A stretch of 64,000 nucleotides of DNA from Megascapheus bottae. Taxonomy: Eukaryota > Chordata > Mammalia > Rodentia > Geomyidae. Below the pieces are notes generated by a model, which was not told where the DNA came from, made no database searches, and saw nothing but the letters and a program-made list of their open reading frames with translations. The DNA lies in assembly GCA_024803745.1 (NCBI GenBank), contig JANJXV010000037.1:2169001-2233000 (forward strand), written 5' to 3'. The first letter of the stretch is position 1, and each line of letters begins with the position of its first letter. Shown here piece after piece: positions 44,563 through 53,775 of the stretch. The position numbers were made by a program, and so were the translations under genes.

Positions 44563-44734
44563 AAAACCTAGTACTAACACTCTTCACCCTCCCCAACCCC
44601 CTACCTACCAGCAGAGCTATTGTAGGAAAACACATGTCATAAATACAGTCAGACATTTAGCACAAGGTCTGGTTTATAAATACACTCCAAGGACTCCATC
44701 ATCGGTGTTTTGAAGAAAAGACAGAAAAGCTCAG

Positions 44735-44900
44735 CCTTAAGGTCTTATCCTGGCTCAGTCACTTACTTATTCTCTGCCTGTGGACAAGTTACTTCTCTCC
44801 TCTATAAACTGAGTGCTAACGATCTCTATATTGCAGGGATTTGTGAGGGCTCAGAGTGATAATGTATCTCCAAATGCCTGGGACATACAAGTATAATCAA
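44735..44900 (+). mobile_element. MIR fragment
   Basis: GGACAAGTTACTTCTCTCCT, CTATAAACTGAGTGCTAACG and TTGTGAGGGCTCAGAGTGAT. Confidence 0.7.
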
Positions 44901-45554
44901 TGATACAGTCTATTGTCCATCAAATATTGATTTGAGGTGGGATTTCCTGGCAGGATTGAATTCCATGGGGGAAGAAGGGGAGGAGGCAGACAGAGCATGC
45001 AGCAGTGGAGACTCTCAAGAGGGAATGTGGGGGCATAGCTTCTGCTTGTACATCTCTAAGAGATGGGAGGCTCAGCACCTCAGGAAATAGCTTCTGTGTC
45101 TTTGAGCCCTTTAGAGAAGAGTATTAGAAGACATTTTTTTCTAGTAATGTGACAGGAATCCACACCTCTGATGGCTCAAAGAGGTAGAATGAATGCTCAC
45201 TGCAGTATGGTTTCATTTGGTTCTCAAACCAGGCCGTTGCCAAAGGTGTATTCTCAGTTCTGGAGAGCTTCCCTGAGGGGCCACTGAGATGGAGGGAGGT
45301 GAGAGTGTCTAAGGCTAGCCCAAGGGGTTGGGCATGGGGCGTTCCTTTAGGAAGGGGATGTGGTAGAGAGTTCTATCACTTGAAAACTCATTGAACTTGG
45401 TTTCTGTGCCCTAGATCCCCATCTGGGAGGTTCCTTAGGCTCTCTATTGCACTGGGATGGTGGGAGGAAGAAGAGATATTTGGAATATGTTTCAGGGGGG
45501 TGCCTGGCCAAAAGTGAGTAGCCACTTGGTGTCAGTGTGCTGAACAGTGCTTAC

Positions 45555-45702
45555 AGCCATTGAGGGACAGGTCATAGCCAGCAGTGTGCAGGGCCTCTCT
45601 GCTGCTGGTGGAGCTCCGGGGAGGGGTCCATGGATCCGCATAGGAGCTTGAACGAGCCTTCATTTCCTCCTTCAGAATCAACCGGCCAATTCCACTCTGG
45701 AG
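45555..45702 (-). CDS. ABLIM3: ABLIM3 coding exon 10 of window: LQSGIGRLILKEEM
   Basis: A 148-nt exon from CCCCAG to GTAAGC, phase 0 to 1. It encodes LQSGIGRLILKEEMKARSSS then YADPWTPPRSSTSSREALHTAGYDLSLNG. The SGxGxLILKEEM motif occurs in all ABLIMs. GYDLSLNG differs by two residues from the human GYEMSLNG as I recall it, a normal species difference. Confidence 0.97.
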
Positions 45703-46047
45703 CTGGGGAAGAGAGGAGCAAGGGGAAGTTAGGAGGAAATGAAGGATGTTGTGAGGGATTGATTGCAGGACAATTATTCTGGGATTGGTTTCAGGAATTG
45801 TTTCCCTACCTCATGGGTAGCAGAATTCTCAGACACTCAAATTATCCATTACATAAATGGTGTAGTATTTGTATATAACCTAAGGACCTGGTCCTTTGGA
45901 TTTTAGATCATCTCTAATTAACTTATAAGATTCAATACTTTGGAGATGTTATGTGTTTACTATTATACTATATTGCTTAGGAAACTAACAGATGAAAAGA
46001 TCAGTAGATGCTTTGAACAGATATATTTTTCTAAACATTTAAATTTT

Positions 46048-46783
46048 TTTATTGTAATTAGTAAAAGGGTTACATGATATTTGCCAGATAGAAGGTGCAT
46101 TAATTCACATACATTGATACCCTTTCACATGTCTTGGTACCCATTTCCCTCCCCCCACCCCCCCCCACCCATCTTGGTTTTCCCCCCTTCCCTATCAAAT
46201 TTCAAATATCCAAATACAAATAAATTCAATATCTCAGATAACAAAGTGAGATACTATAACAATATGAGATATCCAAGGGACAGCAAAGGAGATGAGAGAC
46301 AACATAGTACATCAAGGACAACAATCATTCGTTATATCGCTTTTGTTTCAATATCCTGGAGGTCCTTTCAATTAGCTTCATACTATAAGGCCTTATGTAT
46401 CAAGATTTTGCTCTATTGCAGATCTCTGCTAGCAGAGCCCAAGGTTTCTACTGATTATGACGAATGAGGGAAACCATTGAGCCTAAGTTCCTTTGAGTCT
46501 GGCTTACTTCACTTAACATGATTTTTTTCTAAGTCTTTCCATTTCTTAACAAATGGGGCGATGTCATTCTTTCTGACAGCAGCATAGAATTCCATTGTGT
46601 ACAAATACCACAACTTGTTGATCCACTCATCAACTGAGGGACATCTAGGTTGGTTCCATATCTTTGCTATGGTGAATAGTGCTGCAATGAACATTGTTGT
46701 GCTAGTGGATTTGGTATGCCCTTGTTCCTGGATGGTTGGGTAAATGCCAAGTAGTGGAATTGCTGGGTCATAGGGGAGTTCTA
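46048..46783 (-). mobile_element. L1, 5'-truncated, with target-site duplication
   Basis: Reverse copy of the L1 end seen at 21.7-22.4 kb, including TGCTGCAATGAACATTGTTG and a C-rich run from the G-rich 3'UTR. TAAACATT(T)AAATTTT flanks both sides (46032-46047 and about 46784-46799). Confidence 0.92.
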
Positions 46784-46814
46784 TTAAACATTAAATTTTT
46801 TTTTATCAATGTAT

Positions 46815-47033
46815 CTACTTTTTTTGTGTTGCTTGAACTCAGCTTGAACTCATTTGGCTTTTTGCTCAAGATTGCTGTTTTACCACATGAGTCACACCTC
46901 TATTTCTGGTGTTTTGCTGGTTAATTGGGTAAGAATTTCACAGACTTCTGTCCTGGTGGTGTTGCTTGTGTTGAATCTGATTCCTCAATTCTCCACCTCC
47001 TGAGTAGCTAGGGTAGCACATGCTTAGTGGCTT
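46815..47033 (-). mobile_element. Type B SINE, old
   Basis: TTTTTGCTCAAGATTGCTGT, TGGTTAATTGGGTAAGAATT and TCCTGAGTAGCTAGGG. Confidence 0.75.
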
Positions 47034-47182
47034 TTTTTTCTCCAGTCCTACAATTTGCCTTTTTAATTATGCAAACTATGCAGTTCTTGTTCTTCTAGTG
47101 TAAGTTTGAATTCATTTTTTGAAAAATAAATCCTTAGTAATATGTCCTCTAAGCAGTTTATTTAACGATATGGCCTGCTTAC

Positions 47183-47247
47183 CTTATGCATGCTGTGTTC
47201 AAAATCTTCCTCCTCTCCTCCAGATGAGAACCTCCGGGCTCGGGGCA
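47183..47247 (-). CDS. ABLIM3: ABLIM3 coding exon 9 of window: VPRARRFSSGGEE
   Basis: A 65-nt exon from TTGACAG to GTAAGC, entering at phase 1 and leaving at phase 0. It encodes VPRARRFSSGGEEEDFEHSM then HK. RARRFSS is a basic Ser site and is followed by an acidic stretch. Some mammalian ABLIM isoforms vary here. Skipping this exon alone would shift the frame, whereas skipping it with the next exon would not. Confidence 0.96.
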
Positions 47248-47295
47248 CTGTCAAAGGATGGATGGCACCAGTTCCAGCATGTGATTCACACAGTC

Positions 47296-47345
47296 CACCC
47301 TACTCTACCCTTCCCTTCCCTTCCTCTCCCTTCCCTTCCCTCCTC
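47296..47345. repeat. (CCCTT)n low-complexity tract
   Basis: Pyrimidine run of CCCTTCCCTT-type units just inside the intron upstream of exon 9. Confidence 0.85.
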
Positions 47346-47475
47346 ATTCCAACGGCATCATCTATGATTTCTCACTAAGAAGTGATCTCTCCTTGCTTTT
47401 GTAGCCTTTAAACACCTGCCACTCGTGAGTGTTGATCCCTGTCCACTTCGGTTTATAGTTCCTTCTATGTCTTGC

Positions 47476-47671
47476 TTTTTTTTTTGCCAGTCCTGGGCCT
47501 TTAGCTCAGGGCTTGAGCACTGTCCTCGGGCTTTCTCAGGGCTAGAGCTCTACCACTTGAGCCACAGCACCATTTCTGGATTTTTTTCTATGTATGTGGT
47601 ACCAAGGAATCCAACCCAGGTCTTCATGCATGCTAGGCAAGCACTCCCATCACTAGGCTAACCTCCCAGCC
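47476..47671 (-). mobile_element. Type A SINE
   Basis: GCCAGTCCTGGGCCTTTAGC, GTATGTGGTACCAAGGAATC and CATGCATGCTAGGCAAGC. Confidence 0.92.
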
Positions 47672-47879
47672 AGTCTTACTCCTTTTTTAAAGGGAGATTG
47701 CTCCAAAGGCAATGAAGGAGTCATTTCTAAGCTACCACGAAACTTTGCTCAGAATGAACAATTAGTAAAGCCAACCATTGAAGCGAAGTGGACCATGGAG
47801 AAATTCTTCTTCAGTATTTGAAAGGAACAGCTTGGGCTATGGTGGTGTCCTGAGGACCAGAATGTCTATGAGACCTTCT

Positions 47880-48200
47880 CAGCACTTTCATCTCTCTTTC
47901 TATTCTCCAAACCATTTTCTACCCTATAGCCAAAGTGGTCTTTCAACAGGATAGCTGTGATCTGAGACTATATCCAATGGCTTCTTACTGTGTCATAGGT
48001 AAGATCTCCACCTTAAGTCCCAAGACCCCATGGAAATCCCTCCTTCATCCTCTACTCACTTGCCTCCCACTTCAAGGTCAAGGTAAAGAGGCTCGCCTTT
48101 CCCTTCTTCCAGTGGCAATGCCCTCCCATCTGGAGTATTTGCAGATGTGTTTCTACATTCGCTACCCACCTCCTTGTTTCCTTCCTACAGTAGCTGAGAA
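47880..48200 (+). mobile_element. Probable L2 fragment
   Basis: AGTGGTCTTTCAACAGGATA, ATATCCAATGGCTTCTTACT and AATGCCCTCCCATCTGGAGT follow the L2 3' region. Confidence 0.5.
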
Positions 48201-48448
48201 TTCGCAAGGGAAACCTTCTATGCCAATCCCTTGTGTGTCAAGTTTCTCTCTCAGTATATCTCTAGGGTCTATGGCTGGCCCTTTAAGACCTGCTGTGGAT
48301 CGAATCAAAATCTTCAGTTACACCCCCTGCTAAATATCATCATTCATAATAATTGTGTGATGGCGAGGATGACTGATGCTCATGACAGCCCAAGTCTCTG
48401 GCAGAGATAATAATGGAGCATGGCCCCAGAGACACTTGGGAATGTTAC

Positions 48449-48583
48449 CTTTAGGGGAGCCATGGTAGGTCCAGTACTCAGACTCCGAAGCATAGTAGGG
48501 GTCTGGTGAGTAGGCAGGACTGTATTTAGAGGCCTGGCTGATGTCTTCACTTGTTTTGCTTTTGGTTGCTGTGGACAAATCAC
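48449..48583 (-). CDS. ABLIM3: ABLIM3 coding exon 8 of window
   Basis: A 135-nt exon, phase 1 to 1, with acceptor CTACAG and donor GTAACA. It encodes DLSTATKSKTSEDISQASKY followed by SPAYSPDPYYASESEYWTYHGSPK. A second AG (TCCACAG) lies 15 nt downstream in the same frame; using it would remove five residues, GDLST becoming a different split residue plus TKS. The upstream AG was chosen because its product matches ABLIM3 as remembered. Confidence 0.95.
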
Positions 48584-48786
48584 CTGTAGAGGAGCCAAGG
48601 AGAGCAGATAAAGGAGATGGAGACCTTAACTCCTCCCCAGAGTCACTGTAAGTGACTGGGGCAGGGGGCAGCTCACAAGATAGAGGAAGCTGTAGCCTTG
48701 CATTGTGTTGCTCCTAGAGGAGCCCTTGCACAGAGGGTTAAAGCCCCACCCTTCTTTGTCCACGTCCTTTCTGTCTCTGACCATAC

Positions 48787-48834
48787 CATGCCGTTTGTAG
48801 ATTGGGGGCTTCCGGTAGATGTTACTTTCTCCAG
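48787..48834 (-). CDS. ABLIM3: ABLIM3 coding exon 7 of window: NIYRKPPIYKRH
   Basis: A 48-nt exon, phase 1 to 1, with acceptor ATGGCAG and donor GTATGG. It encodes GESNIYRKPPIYKRH between split Ala and Gly codons. NIYRKPPIYK is shared by all ABLIM paralogues and anchors this region of the linker. The next intron is only 203 bp and holds no repeat. Confidence 0.97.
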
Positions 48835-49516
48835 CTGCCATATGGAACGGGAAAGGACAGTGGGGAGGAGAAAGAGAGACAGGAGAGGATAGCTTTTGGT
48901 CAATTGATCTTGGAAAAGAGACACAGTCAGCAATTTTTTCCAAGATGCCACCATCTTTCCCCTGTGGATTTCTCTTTCAAAGTTGAACTTTCAACTTTAC
49001 CCCAGCAAGTTTCCAAGTAAGGCAGGGGAGAGGAGGGGAGGGCAGAGGAATGGATGGATCCAAATGGTGCCAAGAAAGGAAGGGGGGGGTGAATGGTGGG
49101 CATGGCAGACAAGGATGCATGCTCAGCAGATCCCCATGCAGGAAAACGTCTCCCCACCCCAGTGGCCACACAGAATCCCAAGAATGCTGCAGCTAAGTTT
49201 CTGGATTTGCTACCTCCTTTCTCAAAACTAGACAGCATAGGACCCCTCTGGGATGCTAAAGCAGTCAGACAAGCTTTTGTGAGGCAAGTGAAAGGCTGAG
49301 GTTGGATTTGGGAGGCAGTCCTACATAGTTCTGACATAATTCAGGGTGAAAGCTTGTCTTATGAGGCCATCTAATCCCTGGTTTCCCTGACCTTCCATCA
49401 CTACCTCCATCACACTTGACTGTTTCCTTAGCCCAGGCTGTTTTTCTTGGAGTCTTCTCATTTTTCTGCTTTAATGTCAACTCTTCCAAGAAAGAAATCC
49501 TACCTGACCATGTCTG

Positions 49517-49592
<76 letters not shown>

Positions 49593-50132
49593 CCTAACAT
49601 CCCCTGCAGTTTTCTTTTTCCTCATTTGTTTCTTCATGTACCATCTGTCTCCCCTTATGAGAAAATACACACCCTTAAGGCAGGATTCAAGACTGGGTTA
49701 TCCCAGTCGAACTTCAGGTTTCACAGGCAGGGCAGGAAAGGCTCAGTGAAGCTAAGTGACGGGCCCTGGGGTCCACAGTTTAGAGGCATCAGGATTAAGA
49801 TTCAATCCCAAGAGTTTTAATTCAAGCAGTGCCCACCAAGACCTTACTGCTGTGCCTTATCCTGCTCCTCTGACCTTACTCTCCCTGCTACGTTCCTCTC
49901 CGGGCTGCTTTCCTGTGATTCTGGCTAAGGTGGGCTCTGCCAAGTGGGTAGACTAAAGGTATAGGTGTGTTGGGGTTGGAGGATGGGTTGGTGTAGGTGA
50001 CTGATTTGGGAGGGACCCCAGGAACCAGCTCCTCCTTGGTGCTTATGCAGCAAGGAGAGGGTGGCTCAGATGCCTGGCACCAGCCCACAGTGCATGCACC
50101 CATGCTGGAAATGCCAGGCTGTCAGTGCCTAC
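48835..50132 (-). other. ABLIM3: ABLIM3 intron between exons 6 and 7
   Basis: A 1.3-kb intron whose only clear repeat is a 69-bp TC microsatellite. No SINE and no extra exon seen. Confidence 0.9.
49521..49589. repeat. (TC)n microsatellite
   Basis: About 34 uninterrupted TC units. Confidence 0.97.
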
Positions 50133-50231
50133 CTGGGATGTGAAAGTGCTTGGGAGCCTGGTAAGAGGTTGGAGTGGAGGACCTCACATCTAATTGGCTA
50201 TGGTATGGAGAGCTCCGGCCACTCTCGGGCC
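50133..50231 (-). CDS. ABLIM3: ABLIM3 coding exon 6 of window
   Basis: A 99-nt exon, phase 1 to 1, with acceptor CTCCAG and donor GTAGGC. It encodes GPESGRSSPYHSQLDVRSST then PTSYQAPKHFHIP, with the last base G completed to Ala by the next exon. The APKHFHIP motif corresponds to the RHFHVP motif of the paralogues. Symmetric phase makes it a potential cassette exon. Confidence 0.96.
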
Positions 50232-50870
50232 CTGGAGCAGGCAGGCAGTGGTCCCCAGAGCGAACAGAGGGACAGAGAAAACAGGCATTAATGCAGTGGC
50301 CGTTAAGGAAGCGGTGAGGTGATGGCGGCAGGGATGGGGTGGGCCGGGCGTCCCAGCGTGCTCAGCTCCAGAGTGGGAGAAGCACGTGCTCTCATGCACC
50401 GTGTCGGCAGACACAAGCTCCACCTGCTTCCCTCTGCCAGTTCTCCCCCATGTCAGGGCTTCTGATTCTTAAGGAAGCATCTTTGGTGGCTCACCCCTCC
50501 ACCCCAACTGGCCCAGGCTTCTCCCCTTCATTACTTCCCCTCTATCCAACCCCAGGGTGGGAGACTGTGGATGTCCTGACTGGCTGGGTAGGGCTAGGGC
50601 CAGGCCCCAGCCCTGTTTCTGGCCTGTGCACGAAAGGACAAGGGAGGGGACTGCCAGCCAGGCTGATTGCCATTCCTCACCTTCCTGCTGCTTCCCAGTG
50701 CCATATCCCTATCTTTGCCTCTGCTGGGGCATCTTATGCACTCAGTTAGGCCCAGCTGTAGGGACCAGGGTGTCCAAGAGGCCCTACTGCCATAGGAACC
50801 ATGGGGCAGCTGTGCCTTCCCTGTAGCCCACTGACAACCAAATCTTTCTTTGGGGGTTCACCTGCCTTAC
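50232..50870 (-). other. ABLIM3: ABLIM3 intron between exons 5 and 6
   Basis: A 639-bp GC-rich intron without recognised repeats. Confidence 0.9.
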
Positions 50871-51000
50871 CTGCACGGTAGTAATGGTGAGGTGAACGGG
50901 AGAAGGTGGGGGACATGCCCTGTCGGCTGTAGGTGGGGGAGTCGATGTATCCTGGGCTGGAGGCTCTTCTCTGCCGGAGATCCAGGTTCTCATAGATATC
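50871..51000 (-). CDS. ABLIM3: ABLIM3 coding exon 5 of window: IYENLDLRQRR segment
   Basis: A 130-nt exon from CCCCAG to GTAAGG, entering at phase 0 and leaving one base of a Gly codon. It encodes DIYENLDLRQRRASSPGYID and on through SPTYSRQGMSPTFSRSPHHYYRA. RQRRASS is a basic Ser motif typical of kinase sites, and the segment is rich in Tyr and SP pairs. This is a hallmark ABLIM3 linker sequence. Confidence 0.97.
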
Positions 51001-51245
51001 CTGGGGAGACGGAGGAGAAGTGGGAATGCAAGTAAGGTCTGAGGTGCTAGAGTCCAGCAGGCAAGTGGGCAGAGGCCACAGGATCTGAAGTTCTGGAGGC
51101 TCAGGTGAGACTAGAGATCCCTTTTCTGAGTTATCCCCACTGTAGACATGGGGAACACCTTGAATCAGGGATCAGGCTCATTGGGTTTATGGGGTGGAGG
51201 AGCTGGGGGCTTTCTTGGGTACCTTTTCTCTATCAGCCTGATTAC

Positions 51246-51275
51246 CTGGGAGTAGGGAGATAATGTTCCCAGCGA
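51246..51275 (-). CDS. ABLIM3: ABLIM3 coding exon 4 of window: 30-nt exon
   Basis: A short exon encoding exactly SLGTLSPYSQ, phase 0 to 0, with acceptor CTCAG and donor GTAATC. The peptide sits between the GYGE end of the previous exon and DIYENL of the next, as in ABLIM3. It is frame-neutral and too short for ordinary ORF finding. Flanking intron on the 3' side is only 245 bp. Confidence 0.95.
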
Positions 51276-52746
51276 CTGAGGAGTGGAGAGTTTGAAGGCA
51301 GCCATGGAGGGAGCAAAGGGAGAGAGAAGGGCAAAGAGAAAGGCACAGGGTGTGTTTAGATGAAAAGAGGGCTTGCTCCCGCCCCTGGTTCCCCTTCCCC
51401 TGACAGTGCCTGTCTTAGAATTCAGAATGTCAGAACTGCTGCCAGGAGGTTGGACACTTTAAGATCATGCTCCACTTTTACATAGGGAAAACAGAGGGAA
51501 TCGGAGGGCTCGTGGCTGTTGTGGGTCTCGGAGGGAGAAGCAGCAGGTCTTGACTTATAGTCTGGTCTCCCCAGTGTGAGCTCAGAGCTATTTGTACAAC
51601 TCTCTTCTATCTCTTTCCTGCTTCATTATCCCACTTCATCAATGAAGCTGATGCCCAGGGTGCAAATGCAGGGCTGAGCAAGAGCCAGGTCACTACCATC
51701 AGAGAGCCTGTTGAGCATGGGGGCTAGGTGGCAAGCTGGAGGCTGCTTGTCTTGCTGCTGGCGCTGCTGGCCTCTCTGCTGTAGCAGATCCAGGCAGATT
51801 GAAACACACCCAATGCTGGCCAGCTTCTTAATATCCAAGACAAGTCAGAGACGTAGATTCTTAAGTGAAATCTCCTTAGAGTTACACATTGGCAGCTAAT
51901 TTACATTTCTAGAAGCCATGCTGTGAAGGAACCAAAACATCTGTTGAGGGATTGAGAGGGGAGGTGGCCTTTTGGCTAATGGTCCTGATTGCCCATCTCT
52001 AGATGTAGAAGGAAAATCAGCATCTACAAACATCTGATCCCCGTGTCTAAGTTCATTTTGGGGGCCAGAATCCAGAAAGCCTCAGCATTGGGGCTTTCAT
52101 ACCAAATGGTATGAAATCTTTTTAGTGAACTAGGGATTGTTAAGGACACACGTTAGTAGGATTCGGCAACAGGGCAGGCTCCTTTTCCTCCAGAGGCTCT
52201 AGGATGAGGTGAGAAATCTGGGACATGAACACTAAGACCTCCCCTGCAGAGGCCACCCTATGCTGGCCTCTTGTCTAGCAACCACATGCTCCTAAAACCA
52301 TCTGATGGCTGAGTCTTTAAAAATGTGTCTTTTGCTCTGAGCCTAGGAGTTTAAGAGCAGGCACAAAACCAAGAGAGCATGCCTAACTAGGGATTAAGTT
52401 CAATAGCTATTGAGCCTGGCAGGGAAAGAGCCAAGGACTGAGTGTAAGCAAAAAACTTCACTGGGAGAAAAACAATGGCTTAAGTGCTAAATGGTTGCAG
52501 GCTCTTGGCTTCCGTATTGGGTGTAATAGGAAGAAGTGGGAACTGGGAAGAATAAGGGGTGGTTCTGTCCAGAGGACTTTGCTACCCATGTCGAAATGGT
52601 AGAAATACAAGTTCAATGTCTCACTGTTAATAAAGACAAAACTAGTGTGTGTGTGTGTGTGTACTAAGCCATCTGTCCTGAAGTGGGCCAGAGCTGTATG
52701 AATCTTTGGTTCCACCAGCAGTCCCAGAGAGGGCAAGACGTGATAC
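51276..52746 (-). other. ABLIM3: ABLIM3 intron between exons 3 and 4
   Basis: A 1.5-kb intron. It holds a short GT repeat (52644-52661) near the exon 3 donor and otherwise nothing recognised. Confidence 0.9.
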
Positions 52747-52902
52747 CTCTCCATAGCCACATCTCTCCAGCATCTCGTCGGACGTGTATCTGGAATGAGG
52801 CTCGTAGGAAATGAGGTCGGGGCGTTGCACCTCGTAGATGGACTTAACCTTGGGGAGAGCTGCCAGGTCTTTGTAATTAAGGATCTCATTATCCACTTTA
52901 GC
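52747..52902 (-). CDS. ABLIM3: ABLIM3 coding exon 3 of window: linker
   Basis: A 156-nt exon, phase 0 to 0, with acceptor CCCCAG and a weak donor GTATCA. It encodes 52 residues, AKVDNEILNYKDLAALPKVK and onward through SIYEVQRPDLISYEP to MLERCGYGE. This is the most conserved part of the ABLIM linker and is nearly identical to the mammalian protein as I remember it. The donor departs from GTRAGT at positions +4 to +6, which may allow regulated use. Confidence 0.97.
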
Positions 52903-53129
52903 CTGGGGGAGAGGGAAATGGATAGGAAAGAAGTAGAAAGGTAAGAGGGAAATGAGAAAGGAGACAGGAAATAAAAACAAGGTACAGAAAGAACAAGCTT
53001 CTCCAGTTCCTATCGTAAGTAATATATTAGGCTTGGATGGAAGAGTCATGGATGGTTAGAAAAAGCTAGCTCTCAGAGGCCATCCATCCCAACATATTGT
53101 TTATCACATGTCCTGCTCTGGAGGGACAA

Positions 53130-53280
53130 TTTATTCAAAATGTCATAGTGCCTCTGTGAAGTGTCAATATCATTCTCATTTTCAGATGAGAAGAATGAAG
53201 ATCAAAAGGTTCCATAATGTGTACTAGCTTTGAATCCAGTGTAAACTTCACAACATGGACACTCACTATGGCACGACTTT
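53130..53280 (-). mobile_element. MIR fragment
   Basis: ATTCTCATTTTCAGATGAGA and AGATCAAAAGGTTCCATAAT resemble antisense MIR. Confidence 0.5.
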
Positions 53281-53379
53281 ACCTATCAGTCCCAGGTTCT
53301 GTATAGAATAAGAGCCTAAAGAAAAAAAAGTCATGATAGTAAAACACCAGCCAGTACTTGGTGAGTACCTGTGAGGAAC

Positions 53380-53560
53380 CAAGCTCTGTCGTTAGGTCTT
53401 ATCTAGATGAATTCATTTCATATACACACTTTACAACTCTTCATAGCATTATCATTGTTTTGAATAAAGAAATAAACCCACAGAGAAATCAATTAACTTG
53501 CCCAAGTTCACATACAGCCATTAAGTAGTCAGCTCCAGAACTGGAACCTACATGGTTCTA
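53380..53560 (-). mobile_element. MIR fragment
   Basis: AACTTGCCCAAGTTCACATA and CAGCTCCAGAACTGGAACCT are clear antisense MIR sequence. Confidence 0.7.
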
Positions 53561-53649
53561 CATGAAAGCCTTCCCTCTCCAGAGGCTTCTCCTAGCTTTC
53601 CTGGTCAGAAAGTTCACCGACTTCCCCTGTTAGAGGGTTACATACTGAC

Positions 53650-53775
53650 AGAACATGGAAATGGGGACGTGGTACTGTAGAGCACCAGTGTTGAGCTGAA
53701 GAGTTCAGGGACAATGCCCAAGCCCAGAGTTCAAGCCCCAAGACCAACCAAGAAAAAAGATAAAAAAGAAAATGG
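53650..53775 (+). mobile_element. Right arm of a type B SINE
   Basis: GACGTGGTACTGTAGAGCAC, GAGTTCAAGCCCCAAGACC and an A-rich tail; no left arm. Confidence 0.65.

Larger units (their letters stand above)
43680..45554 (-). other. ABLIM3: ABLIM3 intron between exons 10 and 11
   Basis: A 1.9-kb intron with two MIR fragments and two plus-strand SINEs in tandem. Nothing recognised in 44910-45554. Confidence 0.9.
45703..47182 (-). other. ABLIM3: ABLIM3 intron between exons 9 and 10
   Basis: A 1.5-kb intron half filled by a 5'-truncated L1 in gene-sense orientation, followed by an old type B SINE. Confidence 0.9.
47248..48448 (-). other. ABLIM3: ABLIM3 intron between exons 8 and 9
   Basis: A 1.2-kb intron with a CCCTT-rich run, a type A SINE and an L2-like fragment. 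Confidence 0.9.
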
